DNA of 64,000 nt from Flavipsychrobacter sp. (GTDB taxonomy: Bacteria > Bacteroidota > Bacteroidia > Chitinophagales > Chitinophagaceae): contig JANINW010000006.1 of the NCBI GenBank assembly GCA_024508935.1, positions 518,663 to 582,662 of the forward strand, given 5' to 3'. The position numbers and the translations under genes are program-made. Below the pieces are notes generated by a model. That model worked only from the letters and a program-made list of their open reading frames with translations. It was not told where the DNA came from and did not search any database. Position 1 is the first letter of the stretch. Each line of letters opens with the position of its first letter. Below, piece after piece: positions 1 through 8,521 of this stretch.

Positions 1-367
1 TCTTGGCATTAGCCACCATGGCACCCAGTACATAAGTTTCATCGGTTTCTTTTCCCAGTATACTTACTGCTTCCAATGCTTCACTGTTCGCTTCATCGGC
101 ATAAGCATCGCGTTTGGCTTCATCTTTTTCCATGTAAGAAAGCTGGGCTTTACTGTACGCATTGTAGTAATGGGCTGTCCATTCTTTGTTGTATTTTTTA
201 GCTATCAGCGCCAGTTTATTACTTGCATCCATTTTCTTTTGCATGTCCTGTGTAGTGTCAAAAGAAAGGAATGTTTTTTTCAGTGTTTCATTGTAATCGG
301 CCTGTGCCTGGCAGCTATTTACGTACATAAAAGCAGCAGCAGCGGTAAGAAGAATGTAACGTGTCAT
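1..367 (-). CDS. secreted TPR-like protein, 3' end outside window
   Basis: Incomplete gene running off the left edge. It starts with ATG at 365-367 and 122 codons are visible. The first 20 or so residues look like a Sec signal peptide (MTRYILLTAAAAF, then a Cys-Gln-Ala-Gln stretch). The rest is hydrophilic and helical, rich in Lys, Glu, Ala and Tyr, like periplasmic tetratricopeptide-type proteins. It lies 44 bp downstream of the TonB receptor on the same strand, so it is probably co-transcribed and may serve the same uptake system. The TPR reading is an inference from composition; no family is recognised with certainty. Confidence 0.7.
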   Translation of the reverse strand, partial: MTRYILLTAAAAFMYVNSCQAQADYNETLKKTFLSFDTTQDMQKKMDASNKLALIAKKYNKEWTAHYYNAYSKAQLSYMEKDEAKRDAYADEANSEALEAVSILGKETDETYVLGAMVANAK

Positions 368-411
368 TGTTTTATTTTATTAGTGGTTGATTGATTGTGT
401 TAAACAGGAAA

Positions 412-2580
412 TTATAATTCGTCTTTATCAAAAGCGGTCAGTGAGAAGTTTACGCCCACAAATACAGAGCGGTATAATGCCGGCCTCATTTCATAACGTA
501 CGCCGTTTGAATAACGATACCCAAATACGTTTTGATTGTTGGTGATGTTGTCTATACCTGCATACACTACGGTAAACCATTTACCAAAGCTATGCAGATA
601 GTTTACTGTCAGTGAGAGGTTGTGGTAATCAGGTGTGCGGTCTCCCAGGAAACTAGGATTGGTCGGGTTGTAATAAGGGCGGCCACTGGCATAGTTGTAG
701 GTAAGGTTTACCTGTGTCTGCAGTTTTTCTATGAAATATTTGGTGATGATATTCAGGTTATGTGTAGCAATAAAATCAGGCTGTACTTCTGCCTGGTAAT
801 TTTTATACAGGCGGCGTGTATCTATATAACTATAAGATATCCAGTAGTCGGCATTTTTAATGCTTTTTTTATCTCTCCAGAATAATTCGGCCCCGCCGGC
901 ATACCCCGTGCCTGAATTATCCACCGTACCATATATATAGCGGTAGCTGTTGGGATTATAATTTGCTACACGCTCACGTACCAGTTGCTGGTAATCTTTA
1001 TAATATGCTTCCAGTCGCAGCGTACGGTCGTTGTGCATATATTGGTAGTTGGCTATATAGTGTATGGCCTGCTGCATTTGCGGTTTATAGCCATACAGGA
1101 AATAATTTGGGTCTGCCAACTGGTAAAATATGCCGCTTGCTACCGAGAACTGGCCATATAAACCTGACCTGATGGCCAGTGCCAGCCTTGGGCCTACAAC
1201 ATCCTGGTTCAGCAAGGTGCTGTGTTCATAGCGCACACCAGGCTTTACTGCAAACCAGTTTACCGGCGTCCAATCTGCTTCTGCATAGCCCGCATATTGT
1301 GTTTCTGTAAAGTTGGTTTTGATACCGGCAAAACTGCGGTCGTAACCAAAATGCTGCAATTCACCACCCGCCAGTATGCTGAGTCCTGTCCTCACATAAT
1401 ATTTTGCTTCCAGGCGGCCTTGTATGCGGTTGTCTGTATTGATCGAACCGGTGTCATTCCAGTGAATATCATCTTCATTGTAGCTGTACGACACCCCACC
1501 GTATAAATTCCATTTGTTCTTCAGGTTTTGCTTGTAGGTAAGCGAACTATACACATTCTGGTTTACCAGGTCGAAAGAAAGTGCCTGGCTGGCATCAGAA
1601 GGGTTTTGCACTTTTGTGCCGCTGGTAAAGCGGGAATAGTTCACCATCGTTTTTAGTATACCATCTTTGTTTGGCTTCCAGGTAAATTTGCCGGAACCAC
1701 CTGCACCTTGCGGTACCTTATAATAGTCTACATTGGTTTTGGCAATTCCATAGAAAGGAGTCAGGTTATTATAGTATGCTGATGCGTCTACACTTGTTTT
1801 CTTGAATAGTTTACTTCCTGAAGCATATACACCTGCCATGTTTATGCCCAGGTTCACTGTGCTTTTATCAGGCAGGTCGTTGCTGTTCAGTTCCAGTACC
1901 GATGACAATGCCTGTCCATAGCGGGCACTATAGCCGCCACTGCTAAAGGCTATGCCTTTGAACTGGAAGGCACCGAACCTGCTGCGTGCTGCCACACCCG
2001 GAGGTGTACTCAGGAATGCATTCTGCGCGGTCAGTCCATCTACCACCACTGCCGCTTCGCTGGCATCGCCACCACGAACGAATAAACCGGTTTGTGTACC
2101 CTGCTGCTGGGTACCCGGCAAGGTTTGTATGGCTTTTACAATATCGGCTTGTGCACCGGCGGTAGTCACAATATCCAGCGGCTGCAACACGGTCTTATTT
2201 TTATCTGAAGCTTCGTAGGCACCCGCTGTAATGGTCACGTCATCCAGCCTGAGGTTGGCTGATTTCATTTTTATCTCCACGCCTGTCATATTACCGGTGA
2301 TATTAATAGGGAACCCTGCATCGTTATGTCCTACTTCTGTGGCTATAATACTCTGGTTGCCTTTTTCCTCGGTTGTAAAACTGAAAGCGCCGGTGCTGTC
2401 TGATGTGCTGCCGTCCAGCGTACTCTCCAGCGATACGCTGGCACCACGCACCGGCTTGCCCTTATCATCCGTCACCCTGCCGCTGATGGTGCTTTGTGCC
2501 CACGCACCGGCACTCATCAAAAGAGTAGCCGCCAGCAATAAAGGCATTTTTATTTTCGTAGTAAGTAAATAGTGTTTCAT
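412..2580 (-). CDS. TonB-dependent outer membrane receptor with carboxypeptidase-regulatory-like N-terminus
   Basis: Outer-membrane active transporter of 722 residues, powered by TonB-ExbBD. A signal peptide covers about residues 1-28 (cleavage after AGAWA). A carboxypeptidase-regulatory-like beta domain follows at about 30-110 (TISGRVTDDKGKPVRGASV), then a plug domain at about 125-230 containing LFVRGGDASEAAVVVDG, then a Tyr/Asn/Gly-rich beta-barrel to the C-terminus. It lacks the SusC signature and no SusD gene is adjacent, so the ligand may be a metal chelate or small molecule; the sequence does not show which. A secreted protein gene follows on the same strand. The receptor family is certain, the substrate unknown. 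Confidence 0.93.
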   Translation of the reverse strand: MKHYLLTTKIKMPLLLAATLLMSAGAWAQSTISGRVTDDKGKPVRGASVSLESTLDGSTSDSTGAFSFTTEEKGNQSIIATEVGHNDAGFPINITGNMTGVEIKMKSANLRLDDVTITAGAYEASDKNKTVLQPLDIVTTAGAQADIVKAIQTLPGTQQQGTQTGLFVRGGDASEAAVVVDGLTAQNAFLSTPPGVAARSRFGAFQFKGIAFSSGGYSARYGQALSSVLELNSNDLPDKSTVNLGINMAGVYASGSKLFKKTSVDASAYYNNLTPFYGIAKTNVDYYKVPQGAGGSGKFTWKPNKDGILKTMVNYSRFTSGTKVQNPSDASQALSFDLVNQNVYSSLTYKQNLKNKWNLYGGVSYSYNEDDIHWNDTGSINTDNRIQGRLEAKYYVRTGLSILAGGELQHFGYDRSFAGIKTNFTETQYAGYAEADWTPVNWFAVKPGVRYEHSTLLNQDVVGPRLALAIRSGLYGQFSVASGIFYQLADPNYFLYGYKPQMQQAIHYIANYQYMHNDRTLRLEAYYKDYQQLVRERVANYNPNSYRYIYGTVDNSGTGYAGGAELFWRDKKSIKNADYWISYSYIDTRRLYKNYQAEVQPDFIATHNLNIITKYFIEKLQTQVNLTYNYASGRPYYNPTNPSFLGDRTPDYHNLSLTVNYLHSFGKWFTVVYAGIDNITNNQNVFGYRYSNGVRYEMRPALYRSVFVGVNFSLTAFDKDEL

Positions 2581-2611
2581 AAACTGAGATGTATCAAATT
2601 CAAATGTGATG

Positions 2612-2619
2612 CAAACTTA
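2612..2619 (-). promoter_or_regulatory. -7 promoter box (TAAGTTTG) of the TonB receptor operon
   Basis: On the minus strand this octamer matches the Bacteroidota primary-sigma -7 consensus TAnnTTTG and lies 31 bp before the receptor start codon. No clear -33 TTTG is present. Instead a near-palindrome (2637-2654, seven-base arms with one G-T pair, loop AGCA) covers that position, and two direct repeats lie farther upstream, which suggests an activator-dependent promoter. Confidence 0.5.
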
Positions 2620-2668
2620 GTGCGCCTTTGGGCAATGCTGAAAAGCATTTCGGCTAATTCCTCGGGCG

Positions 2669-2699
2669 CGTCGGTGAATAGCCTGTAGACGTCGGTGAA
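2669..2699. repeat. two 10-bp direct repeats upstream of the TonB receptor
   Basis: CGTCGGTGAA occurs at 2669-2678 and again at 2690-2699, exactly 21 bp start to start, or two helical turns. They lie about 50-80 bp upstream of the -7 box of the TonB receptor, where an activator would bind. Paired direct repeats at this spacing are typical of LytTR-domain regulators, though the bases match that consensus only partly. The repeats are seen directly; the operator role is inferred. The rest of the 2581-2936 gap is A/T-rich and shows no other feature I can support. Confidence 0.45.
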
Positions 2700-2936
2700 A
2701 AATAACTGTATAGACAAAGAGTGAAATATGTGGCATTATTGGACACTACTATAATCTCCCCAAGCATTCCTTTTATGTTATCCGAAACTTTTCATTAGTA
2801 TCAATACACTGTCTTATAATGATATCGAATACTTTATAATTAGAATAAAACATAATACTACCGTTATCATTTCTTCATAAGGCCTTGGCACACTCTTTTT
2901 GTATACTTCCCGGGGTGAAATAAAGGCCCGGTGATT

Positions 2937-3149
2937 ATGGAAAAGAAAATCTTAGCAGTATTACTCATTTTTTTAGGTGTTACCGGGCTGGTTATGGCCG
3001 AAGTAAATTATTCAATAGGCGCAGCAGGTTCTGCTAAGGTAGTGGCCCTATATGCTGTATTGGGTGCCGTTAGCTTCTTCAGCGGTTTTGGCTTATTGCC
3101 TTTCAGCGAAAAGATCACCGACCCGTCTATGAATGAAGAAATCATTTAA
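2937..3149 (+). CDS. small two-helix membrane protein of unknown function
   Basis: A 70-residue protein starting at ATG 2937; an in-frame GTG two codons earlier is less likely. It has two hydrophobic segments, about residues 4-22 (ILAVLLIFLGVTGLVMA) and 32-56 (Ala/Val/Phe-rich), joined by a short polar loop, and a charged C-terminal tail of about 14 residues. The architecture fits a small inner-membrane protein with two transmembrane helices. No family is recognised. The coding frame is supported by the hydrophobicity pattern and by isolation between the receptor promoter region and the next gene. Confidence 0.6.
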   Translation: MEKKILAVLLIFLGVTGLVMAEVNYSIGAAGSAKVVALYAVLGAVSFFSGFGLLPFSEKITDPSMNEEII

Positions 3150-3180
3150 TCTTAACTATATATCAATTTAATATCCTACC

Positions 3181-3237
3181 GCCGTGCCGGCGTGTGGCCT
3201 GTTATGTTCACATCTTTTAACCGCATTCCGGCACGGC
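3181..3237. repeat. 10-bp inverted repeat between small genes
   Basis: GCCGTGCCGG at 3181-3190 is the exact reverse complement of CCGGCACGGC at 3228-3237, separated by 37 bases. The G/C-rich arms could form a long-loop hairpin 30 bp after the stop codon of the small membrane protein. No strong T-run follows, so this is at best a weak terminator; it could also be an operator for the gene at 3317. Confidence 0.4.
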
Positions 3238-3304
3238 ATTTCTTCAACCAGTATTCTCTGGCTTAATAGTGCAGTTCTTTCATGGTAATACCTTAATACT
3301 GGTT

Positions 3305-3312
3305 TATTTTTG
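3305..3312 (+). promoter_or_regulatory. -7 promoter box (TATTTTTG) of the SUI1-type gene
   Basis: This octamer matches TAnnTTTG. Only four bases separate it from the ATG at 3317, whereas other genes in this window have 16-38 bases at this point. Transcription would begin at or next to the start codon, giving a leaderless or nearly leaderless message. No clear -33 element is visible. Confidence 0.45.
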
Positions 3313-3316
3313 TACC

Positions 3317-3655
3317 ATGAGTAAAAAACATAATGCACGGCCTGACGGACTGGCATATTCTACCAATAAAGATTTTTTTAATGACTACCAGGATGAACCT
3401 GCCGGGGAAACTTTAGCTAAAGACAAGCAAAAACTAAGGGTAAAACTGGATACCAAGCAACGCGCTGGAAAGATTGTCACATTAGTAGAAGGCTTTATAG
3501 GTACGGCTGATGACCTGGAAGCACTGGGAAAGCAGCTGAAAACTAAATGCGGCACGGGCGGAAGCGCCAAAGATGGCCTTATCATCATACAGGGAGACTA
3601 CCGGGAAAAAATAATAGCCTGGTTAAAGGACTGGGGTTATGTTTTAACCAAATGA
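3317..3655 (+). CDS. SUI1/eIF1-like translation initiation factor (YciH family)
   Basis: A 112-residue protein with a polar N-terminal tail of about 30 residues and a SUI1 fold. The hallmarks are VKLDTKQRAGKIVTLVEGF (about 44-62), then LKTKCGTGGSAKDGLIIIQGD (about 77-97), where the Cys-Gly-Thr-Gly-Gly loop is the family signature, and a C-terminal IIAWLKDWGY helix. Bacterial SUI1 proteins resemble eIF1; their role in fidelity of start-codon choice is plausible but not settled. The start at ATG 3317 is chosen because it is the only Met before the domain. A nearby -7 box suggests almost no 5' leader. Confidence 0.88.
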   Translation: MSKKHNARPDGLAYSTNKDFFNDYQDEPAGETLAKDKQKLRVKLDTKQRAGKIVTLVEGFIGTADDLEALGKQLKTKCGTGGSAKDGLIIIQGDYREKIIAWLKDWGYVLTK

Positions 3656-3661
3656 TAAGCT

Positions 3662-3669
3662 TATTTTTG
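3662..3669 (+). promoter_or_regulatory. -7 promoter box (TATTTTTG) of the transketolase half-gene
   Basis: TAnnTTTG match 17 bases before the ATG at 3687, in the 31-bp gap after the SUI1-type gene. The spacing agrees with other genes here. No convincing -33 TTTG lies 19-21 bases upstream, so the assignment rests on the -7 box alone. Confidence 0.45.
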
Positions 3670-3686
3670 CGCCTCATTCCCGCTAT

Positions 3687-4649
3687 ATGTTACAGGATAT
3701 TCAAATATTGAACGAGAAAGAAACACGCGCCGGTTTTGGTGATGGTATTGCTGAAGCAGCACGTAACAATCCAAATATTGTGGCCCTTACAGCCGACCTG
3801 GCAGGCTCCCTGAAGCTGAACCAGTTCATGAAGGAGTTCCCGGAGCGTTTTGTGCAGTGCGGTATTGCCGAAGCCAATATGATAGGCGTAGCGGCGGGCA
3901 TGACTATAGGTGGTAAAATACCTTATACTACTACATTCGCTAATTTCTCTACATCGCGCGTATATGACCAGATACGCCAGTCTGTAGCCTATAGCGATAA
4001 GAATGTGAAAATATGTGCCTCTCACGCAGGCCTTACGCTGGGCGAAGACGGCGCTACCCACCAGGTGCTGGAAGATATAGGCATGATGAAAATGCTGCCC
4101 GGCATGACAGTGATCGTACCATGTGATTATAATCAGACCAAAGCCGCTACTATGGCTATTGCCGACCATCATGGCCCAGTATACCTGCGTTTCGGCCGTC
4201 CAAAATGGCCAAACTTTACTGCCGAGAATCAAAAATTTGAAATCGGTAAGGCCCAGGTATTGGCTGAAGGTACAGATGTGAGCATATTTGCCTGCGGCCA
4301 CCTGGTATGGATAGCTGTAGAAGCAGCCAAAGCGCTGGCCGAAAAAGGTATATCTGTAGAACTGATCAATATACATACTATTAAGCCGCTTGATGAAGCA
4401 GCGGTTATCAAATCGATAAAGAAAACAGGTTGCGTGGTTACAGCAGAAGAGCACCAGCAGAATGGTGGTCTTGGCGATAGCATTGCCAATGTAGCCGGCC
4501 GCGAATGCCCTGTACCACATGAATATGTTGCTGTGAAAGATACTTTTGGTGAGAGCGGCAAACCAACAGATTTGCTTGCCAAATACGGGTTGAGTAAAGA
4601 AAGCATCATTGCTGCTGTAGAAAAAGTTATTGCACGCAAGAAGAAATAA
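3687..4649 (+). CDS. transketolase C-terminal subunit (split transketolase)
   Basis: A 320-residue protein covering the pyrimidine-binding and C-terminal domains of transketolase. The N-terminal half has the ThDP pyrimidine-domain pattern: ALTADLAGSLKLNQFMKEFPERFVQ-type start, then CGIAEANMIGVAAG, where the Glu of GIAEANM is the conserved ThDP-activating residue, then SHAGLTLGEDGATHQ. The last 110 residues form the swivelling C-terminal domain. It transfers two-carbon ketol units in the pentose phosphate pathway as one half of a two-subunit enzyme. The N-terminal subunit is normally the adjacent gene, but it is not next to this one and must be elsewhere. A DXS-like role is less likely because of the length. 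Confidence 0.87.
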   Translation: MLQDIQILNEKETRAGFGDGIAEAARNNPNIVALTADLAGSLKLNQFMKEFPERFVQCGIAEANMIGVAAGMTIGGKIPYTTTFANFSTSRVYDQIRQSVAYSDKNVKICASHAGLTLGEDGATHQVLEDIGMMKMLPGMTVIVPCDYNQTKAATMAIADHHGPVYLRFGRPKWPNFTAENQKFEIGKAQVLAEGTDVSIFACGHLVWIAVEAAKALAEKGISVELINIHTIKPLDEAAVIKSIKKTGCVVTAEEHQQNGGLGDSIANVAGRECPVPHEYVAVKDTFGESGKPTDLLAKYGLSKESIIAAVEKVIARKKK

Positions 4650-4658
4650 ACAGAGGAT

Positions 4659-5957
4659 ATGAACGCGAAACACGTCGCAATTTTTACCACACTTGTTTTA
4701 ACGTTCTCTATATCCCGGGCTCAGAAATCTGAAACGCGCTGGATAAAACACCAGATATCCACGCTTTCCGGTCCCTCTATGCATGGCCGCGGTTATGTAA
4801 ATAAAGGCGGCGAAAAAGCTGCAGCATTCATCCGGCGCAATTTTAAGGAATTCGGCCTGCTGCCTTTTGAAAAAGACAGCACCTACTACCAGCCATATAC
4901 TATGCCCATCAATACCTTTCCCGGAGATGTATTGATGAAAATAAATAAGAAAATACTGGAACCGGGGCCTGATTTTATAGTATACGGCGGCAGTAGCGCG
5001 TTCAATACTGAAGAGAAAAGAATAAAACTGCACCGCATCAATCTTGGCAACGTAAAAGATAGTGCAGCATGGGCAAAGGTGAAGTCGAAGTTCGATACAA
5101 CAAAGGCCTACTGCCTCAAGAATAGCGATACGGTTACAAAATACCTGAAGCAACCGAGCATGCGCACTTTTGCCAAAGAGTTTCCTGCCGGCTTGTTCAT
5201 ACTGCCCAAACATGGCAAGCTTACCTGGACAGCTAATATGGAAACAGTACCTGCCACCATTATTTATGCGGAGGATACTGTTTTACCAAAGCGCCCACGC
5301 AGAGCTGCTGTAAGAATAGAAACTAAATTCATTCCTGCTTTTAAAAACCAGAATGTGCTGGGCTATGTCCCCGGCACAGAAAAGCCCGATAGCTTCATCG
5401 TATTTACCGCACACTACGATCACCTGGGCCGCATGGGTAAAGATGCCCTTTTCCCCGGCGCCCACGACAATGCCAGCGGTACTGCACTAGTGTTATATCT
5501 TGCCCGCTATTTTGCAGCGCACCCTCAAAAATACTCTATTGGTTTCATGCTCTTCAGCGGCGAAGAGGCCGGGCTGGTAGGCTCTAAACATTATGCAGCA
5601 CACCCGGTATTCCCCTTATCACAAATACGGCAGGTGGTAAACCTTGATATGGTAGGAGATGCCAAAGACGGTATTACCGTTGTAAACGGGGACACACGTG
5701 AAAAGGAATTTGCCATGCTGGAAGACATCAACAGCCAAAAGGCATATGTGCCTAAAATTGTAAAACGCAGCCAGACACAGAACAGCGATCATTATTCTTT
5801 TAGCGAGAAGGGCGTGCCGGCGATTTTTATTTATGGAAATGGCACAAAGCCATATTACCATGATGTATTTGACAAAGCAGCAGAACTTTCGATGGAGCAT
5901 ATAGACGGGCTTGCCAAATTGCTGGAAGACTTTACCGGCAGCCTGCAAGGCAAATAA
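4659..5957 (+). CDS. secreted M28-family zinc aminopeptidase
   Basis: A 432-residue exported metallopeptidase with a signal peptide over about residues 1-21. The N-terminal half resembles a PA-like insert and is variable. The M28 catalytic domain spans about 230-430 and carries all the zinc ligands: His in AHYDHLG (about 252), Asp in GAHDNASG (about 270), the Glu-Glu pair in FSGEEAGLVG (about 301), Asp in NLDMVGD (about 329) and His in YYHDVFD (about 401). It should release N-terminal amino acids from peptides in the periplasm or outside. The gene starts 9 bp after the transketolase stop and lies before another peptidase gene, which suggests a peptide-utilisation group. Confidence 0.92.
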   Translation: MNAKHVAIFTTLVLTFSISRAQKSETRWIKHQISTLSGPSMHGRGYVNKGGEKAAAFIRRNFKEFGLLPFEKDSTYYQPYTMPINTFPGDVLMKINKKILEPGPDFIVYGGSSAFNTEEKRIKLHRINLGNVKDSAAWAKVKSKFDTTKAYCLKNSDTVTKYLKQPSMRTFAKEFPAGLFILPKHGKLTWTANMETVPATIIYAEDTVLPKRPRRAAVRIETKFIPAFKNQNVLGYVPGTEKPDSFIVFTAHYDHLGRMGKDALFPGAHDNASGTALVLYLARYFAAHPQKYSIGFMLFSGEEAGLVGSKHYAAHPVFPLSQIRQVVNLDMVGDAKDGITVVNGDTREKEFAMLEDINSQKAYVPKIVKRSQTQNSDHYSFSEKGVPAIFIYGNGTKPYYHDVFDKAAELSMEHIDGLAKLLEDFTGSLQGK

Positions 5958-5987
5958 TATTGTACTTTTAAATAAATACACCGCCAC

Positions 5988-7796
5988 ATGAGAAAATACG
6001 TTATTGCAGCGTGCATAGCTGCAAGCTTTATGTATTCCTGTAAGAACGGGAACAATAGCAGCACAGAAAATGCTGAGCAGCAGCAAGCTCAACATTTTAT
6101 TGATGCATATACAAAGCAGTATGTAAAACTGTACACCAATTCCAGCGAGGCACAATGGAAGTCCAACACAGAAATTGTAAGCGGCGATTCTACCAATACC
6201 GTAAATGCGCAAAAAGCCGATGAGGCTATGGCTGCTTTTACCGGCAGTAAAGAAAATATAGACAGTGCCCGCAAATATTTGCAGCTAAAAGATAAGCTGA
6301 CTGAGATACAGGTAAAGCAACTGGAACTGATGTTATATATGGCCGCCAATAACCCGCAAACAGTGGCCGACCTGGTGAAACAACGTATTAAAGCTGAGAA
6401 CGAACAGACACGCCAACTGTACGGGTATCAATATACCGTAGCAGGCAAAAAAGTAAACACCAATGATATTGACGATATCCTGAAAAAAGAAAATGACGTA
6501 CACAAGCGCCTCGTAGCATGGGAAGCCAGTAAAGAAATAGGTAAATCGCTAAAGCCGGGCCTGGTAAACCTGCGTAACCTGCGCAACCAAACAGTACAGG
6601 CCTTGGGCTACCACGATTATTTTACGTACCAGGTAAGCGACTATGGTATGAAGACCGATGAAATGATGCAAACCATGGACCGCCTGATGGAAGAACTGCG
6701 TCCATTGTACCGCGAACTGCATACCTGGATGCGTTATGAACTGGCTAAAAAATATGGAACTACTACTGTGCCCGATTACCTGCCTGCCCACTGGCTGCCT
6801 AACCGTTGGGGACAAGACTGGAGCTCTGTTGTAACAGTGCAGGGTATTAACCTGGATAGCATCCTCGCCACGAAAACTCCTGAATGGATCGTAAAACAGG
6901 GAGAGAGCCTGTATACCAGTTTAGGTTTCCCGGCTTTGCCAAACACTTTCTGGCAAAAATCAAATCTCTATCCTTACAAGGCTGATTCGAACGTAAAGAA
7001 AAACAACCACGCATCGGCCTGGCATATGGACCTGAACAATGATGTACGCAGCCTGATGAGCGTAGAGCCTAATGCAGAATGGTTTGAAACCGCCAACCAC
7101 GAACTGGGCCATATCTATTATTATATGACCTATACCAACAAAGATGTTCCGCCGCTATTGCGCGGTGGCGCCAACCGTGCTTACCACGAGGCTATTGGTA
7201 CCATGATGGGCTTGGCAGCCATGCAGAAACCTTACCTGGCGGGCCGCGGGCTGATTGATGCCAATGTAAAAACAGACAGTATACAAGCGCTGCTGAAAGA
7301 AGCATTGAATTCTGTTGTGTTCATATTCTTCTCCTCAGGTACTATGAGCAACTTTGAAAAAGCCATGTATGTCGACAGCTTGCCGGCAGACCAGTTCAAT
7401 GCCAAATGGTGGGAACTGGCAAAAAAATACCAGGGTATAGAACCGCCTTCTGCACGCAGTGAAGAATACTGTGATGCTGCTACTAAAACGCATATCAACG
7501 ACGACCCTGCACAGTATTATGATTATGCTTTGTCTTACGTGATATTGTACCAGCTACACAATCACATAGCCAAGAATATACTGCACCAGGATCCACGCGC
7601 TACCAATTACTACGGGCAAAAGGGCATTGGTGAATTTATGCAGAAGATCATGCAGCCGGGCGCATCGAAAGACTGGCGCAAAGTGTTGAAAGAATCCACC
7701 GGTGATGAACTGAATGCCAAGGCTATGCTGGAGTATTTTGACCCGCTGGTAAACTGGCTGAAAGAACAAAATAAAGGAAGGAAATACACGATGTAA
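5988..7796 (+). CDS. M2-family peptidyl-dipeptidase (ACE-like) lipoprotein
   Basis: A 602-residue zinc peptidase of the angiotensin-converting-enzyme family, which removes C-terminal dipeptides. The N-terminus is a lipoprotein signal with lipobox MYSC (Cys18), so it is membrane-anchored in the cell envelope. The helical body contains VPDYLPAHWLPNRWGQDWS, matching the ACE-type PAHLLGNMWAQ region. The zinc site is HELGH at about 371-375 with third ligand Glu in HEAIG at about 401. Length is close to that of a single ACE domain. It lies 30 bp after the M28 gene, so the two may act in sequence on peptides. A strong bidirectional terminator follows. Confidence 0.93.
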   Translation: MRKYVIAACIAASFMYSCKNGNNSSTENAEQQQAQHFIDAYTKQYVKLYTNSSEAQWKSNTEIVSGDSTNTVNAQKADEAMAAFTGSKENIDSARKYLQLKDKLTEIQVKQLELMLYMAANNPQTVADLVKQRIKAENEQTRQLYGYQYTVAGKKVNTNDIDDILKKENDVHKRLVAWEASKEIGKSLKPGLVNLRNLRNQTVQALGYHDYFTYQVSDYGMKTDEMMQTMDRLMEELRPLYRELHTWMRYELAKKYGTTTVPDYLPAHWLPNRWGQDWSSVVTVQGINLDSILATKTPEWIVKQGESLYTSLGFPALPNTFWQKSNLYPYKADSNVKKNNHASAWHMDLNNDVRSLMSVEPNAEWFETANHELGHIYYYMTYTNKDVPPLLRGGANRAYHEAIGTMMGLAAMQKPYLAGRGLIDANVKTDSIQALLKEALNSVVFIFFSSGTMSNFEKAMYVDSLPADQFNAKWWELAKKYQGIEPPSARSEEYCDAATKTHINDDPAQYYDYALSYVILYQLHNHIAKNILHQDPRATNYYGQKGIGEFMQKIMQPGASKDWRKVLKESTGDELNAKAMLEYFDPLVNWLKEQNKGRKYTM

Positions 7797-7818
7797 TAAA
7801 TAAGGATAGAATAAAAAT

Positions 7819-7846
7819 GCGGGGCGGCTGAAATCAGTCGCCCCGC
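7819..7846. terminator. bidirectional hairpin terminator
   Basis: A 12-bp G/C-rich stem with one G-U pair (7819-7830 and 7835-7846) and loop AAAT, flanked by A-runs on the left and T-rich DNA on the right. It lies between the convergent M2 peptidase gene and the SusCD operon and can end transcription from both sides. Confidence 0.8.
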
Positions 7847-7868
7847 TTCATTTGGCCTTAATACAAGA

Positions 7869-8507
7869 CTATTGTTTTACAAACTTACGCAGGGCTGTAC
7901 CGTAACCTGGTGCATCCAGCGCATATTGAAAATAAGTTTCTGTATCAGATATTTTCAAACCTTCTTTACTGGCATCAATCACATCACCTATAGATTCAGA
8001 ATACTGTGGCCCTGCATCAATAGTTGAATCATTCAGCACAGCAAAATATAAGGCATCTGACAATCCCGCACCGCCCATGTCTGCATTTTTATACAATGCC
8101 CTTGATACCCGTGTTACCTCTACCATCACACCATTTGCTGTACGCATATAAGTGCCCGACAGATCCACATCATCCGAGTAGTTGGTAACAGCCACATATC
8201 TTGCTGTACCCACGGTATAGCCATTTTTTGTTTTGGTTTGGTATAGCATATAATAAATGCCAGGTGTAGACGGATCAACCGTATTTTCCGTTACCGTTAC
8301 ATTGGTGTTGCCATCCACCGGCTGATCGTCAACTACCGTGGCACCTTCGTCTGTTGGTACCGGGTCGCCAACATTTATAGTAATAAATTTTTGTCCTTTC
8401 AACTCTAGATGCGGAACAACTACTACATTCGATACGTTATCATTCTTCCTGCGGCAGGCTGCCACCAGCAGCGTAAATGCCAATATATAACAGATGTGTT
8501 TTTTCAT
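7869..8507 (-). CDS. SusCD-associated lipoprotein with DUF5011/Ig-like domain
   Basis: A 212-residue lipoprotein: lipobox LVAAC (Cys18) after a Lys-Lys N-terminus. The start is set at ATG 8505-8507 because an upstream in-frame start would add a charged extension before the signal peptide. Residues about 35-120 look like a bacterial DUF5011-type immunoglobulin domain (Val-Gly-Asp-Pro-Val-Pro, then a PGIYYMLYQTKTKNGY pattern and YVAVTNY). The C-terminal part resembles the BT_2262-type domain found beside SusCD genes. It is the last gene of the operon, 14 bp after SusD, so it is likely a surface-exposed ligand-binding or accessory lipoprotein. The ligand is unknown. Confidence 0.8.
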   Translation of the reverse strand: MKKHICYILAFTLLVAACRRKNDNVSNVVVVPHLELKGQKFITINVGDPVPTDEGATVVDDQPVDGNTNVTVTENTVDPSTPGIYYMLYQTKTKNGYTVGTARYVAVTNYSDDVDLSGTYMRTANGVMVEVTRVSRALYKNADMGGAGLSDALYFAVLNDSTIDAGPQYSESIGDVIDASKEGLKISDTETYFQYALDAPGYGTALRKFVKQ

Positions 8508-8521
8508 AGTACTGCTCTTTT

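Noticed and set aside
3690-4673. Minus-strand ORF of 327 codons opposite the transketolase half-gene
   Set aside because: It is antisense to a clear enzyme gene and its protein is rich in Cys, His, Tyr and Phe, with no domain. It is a by-product of codon usage on the other strand.
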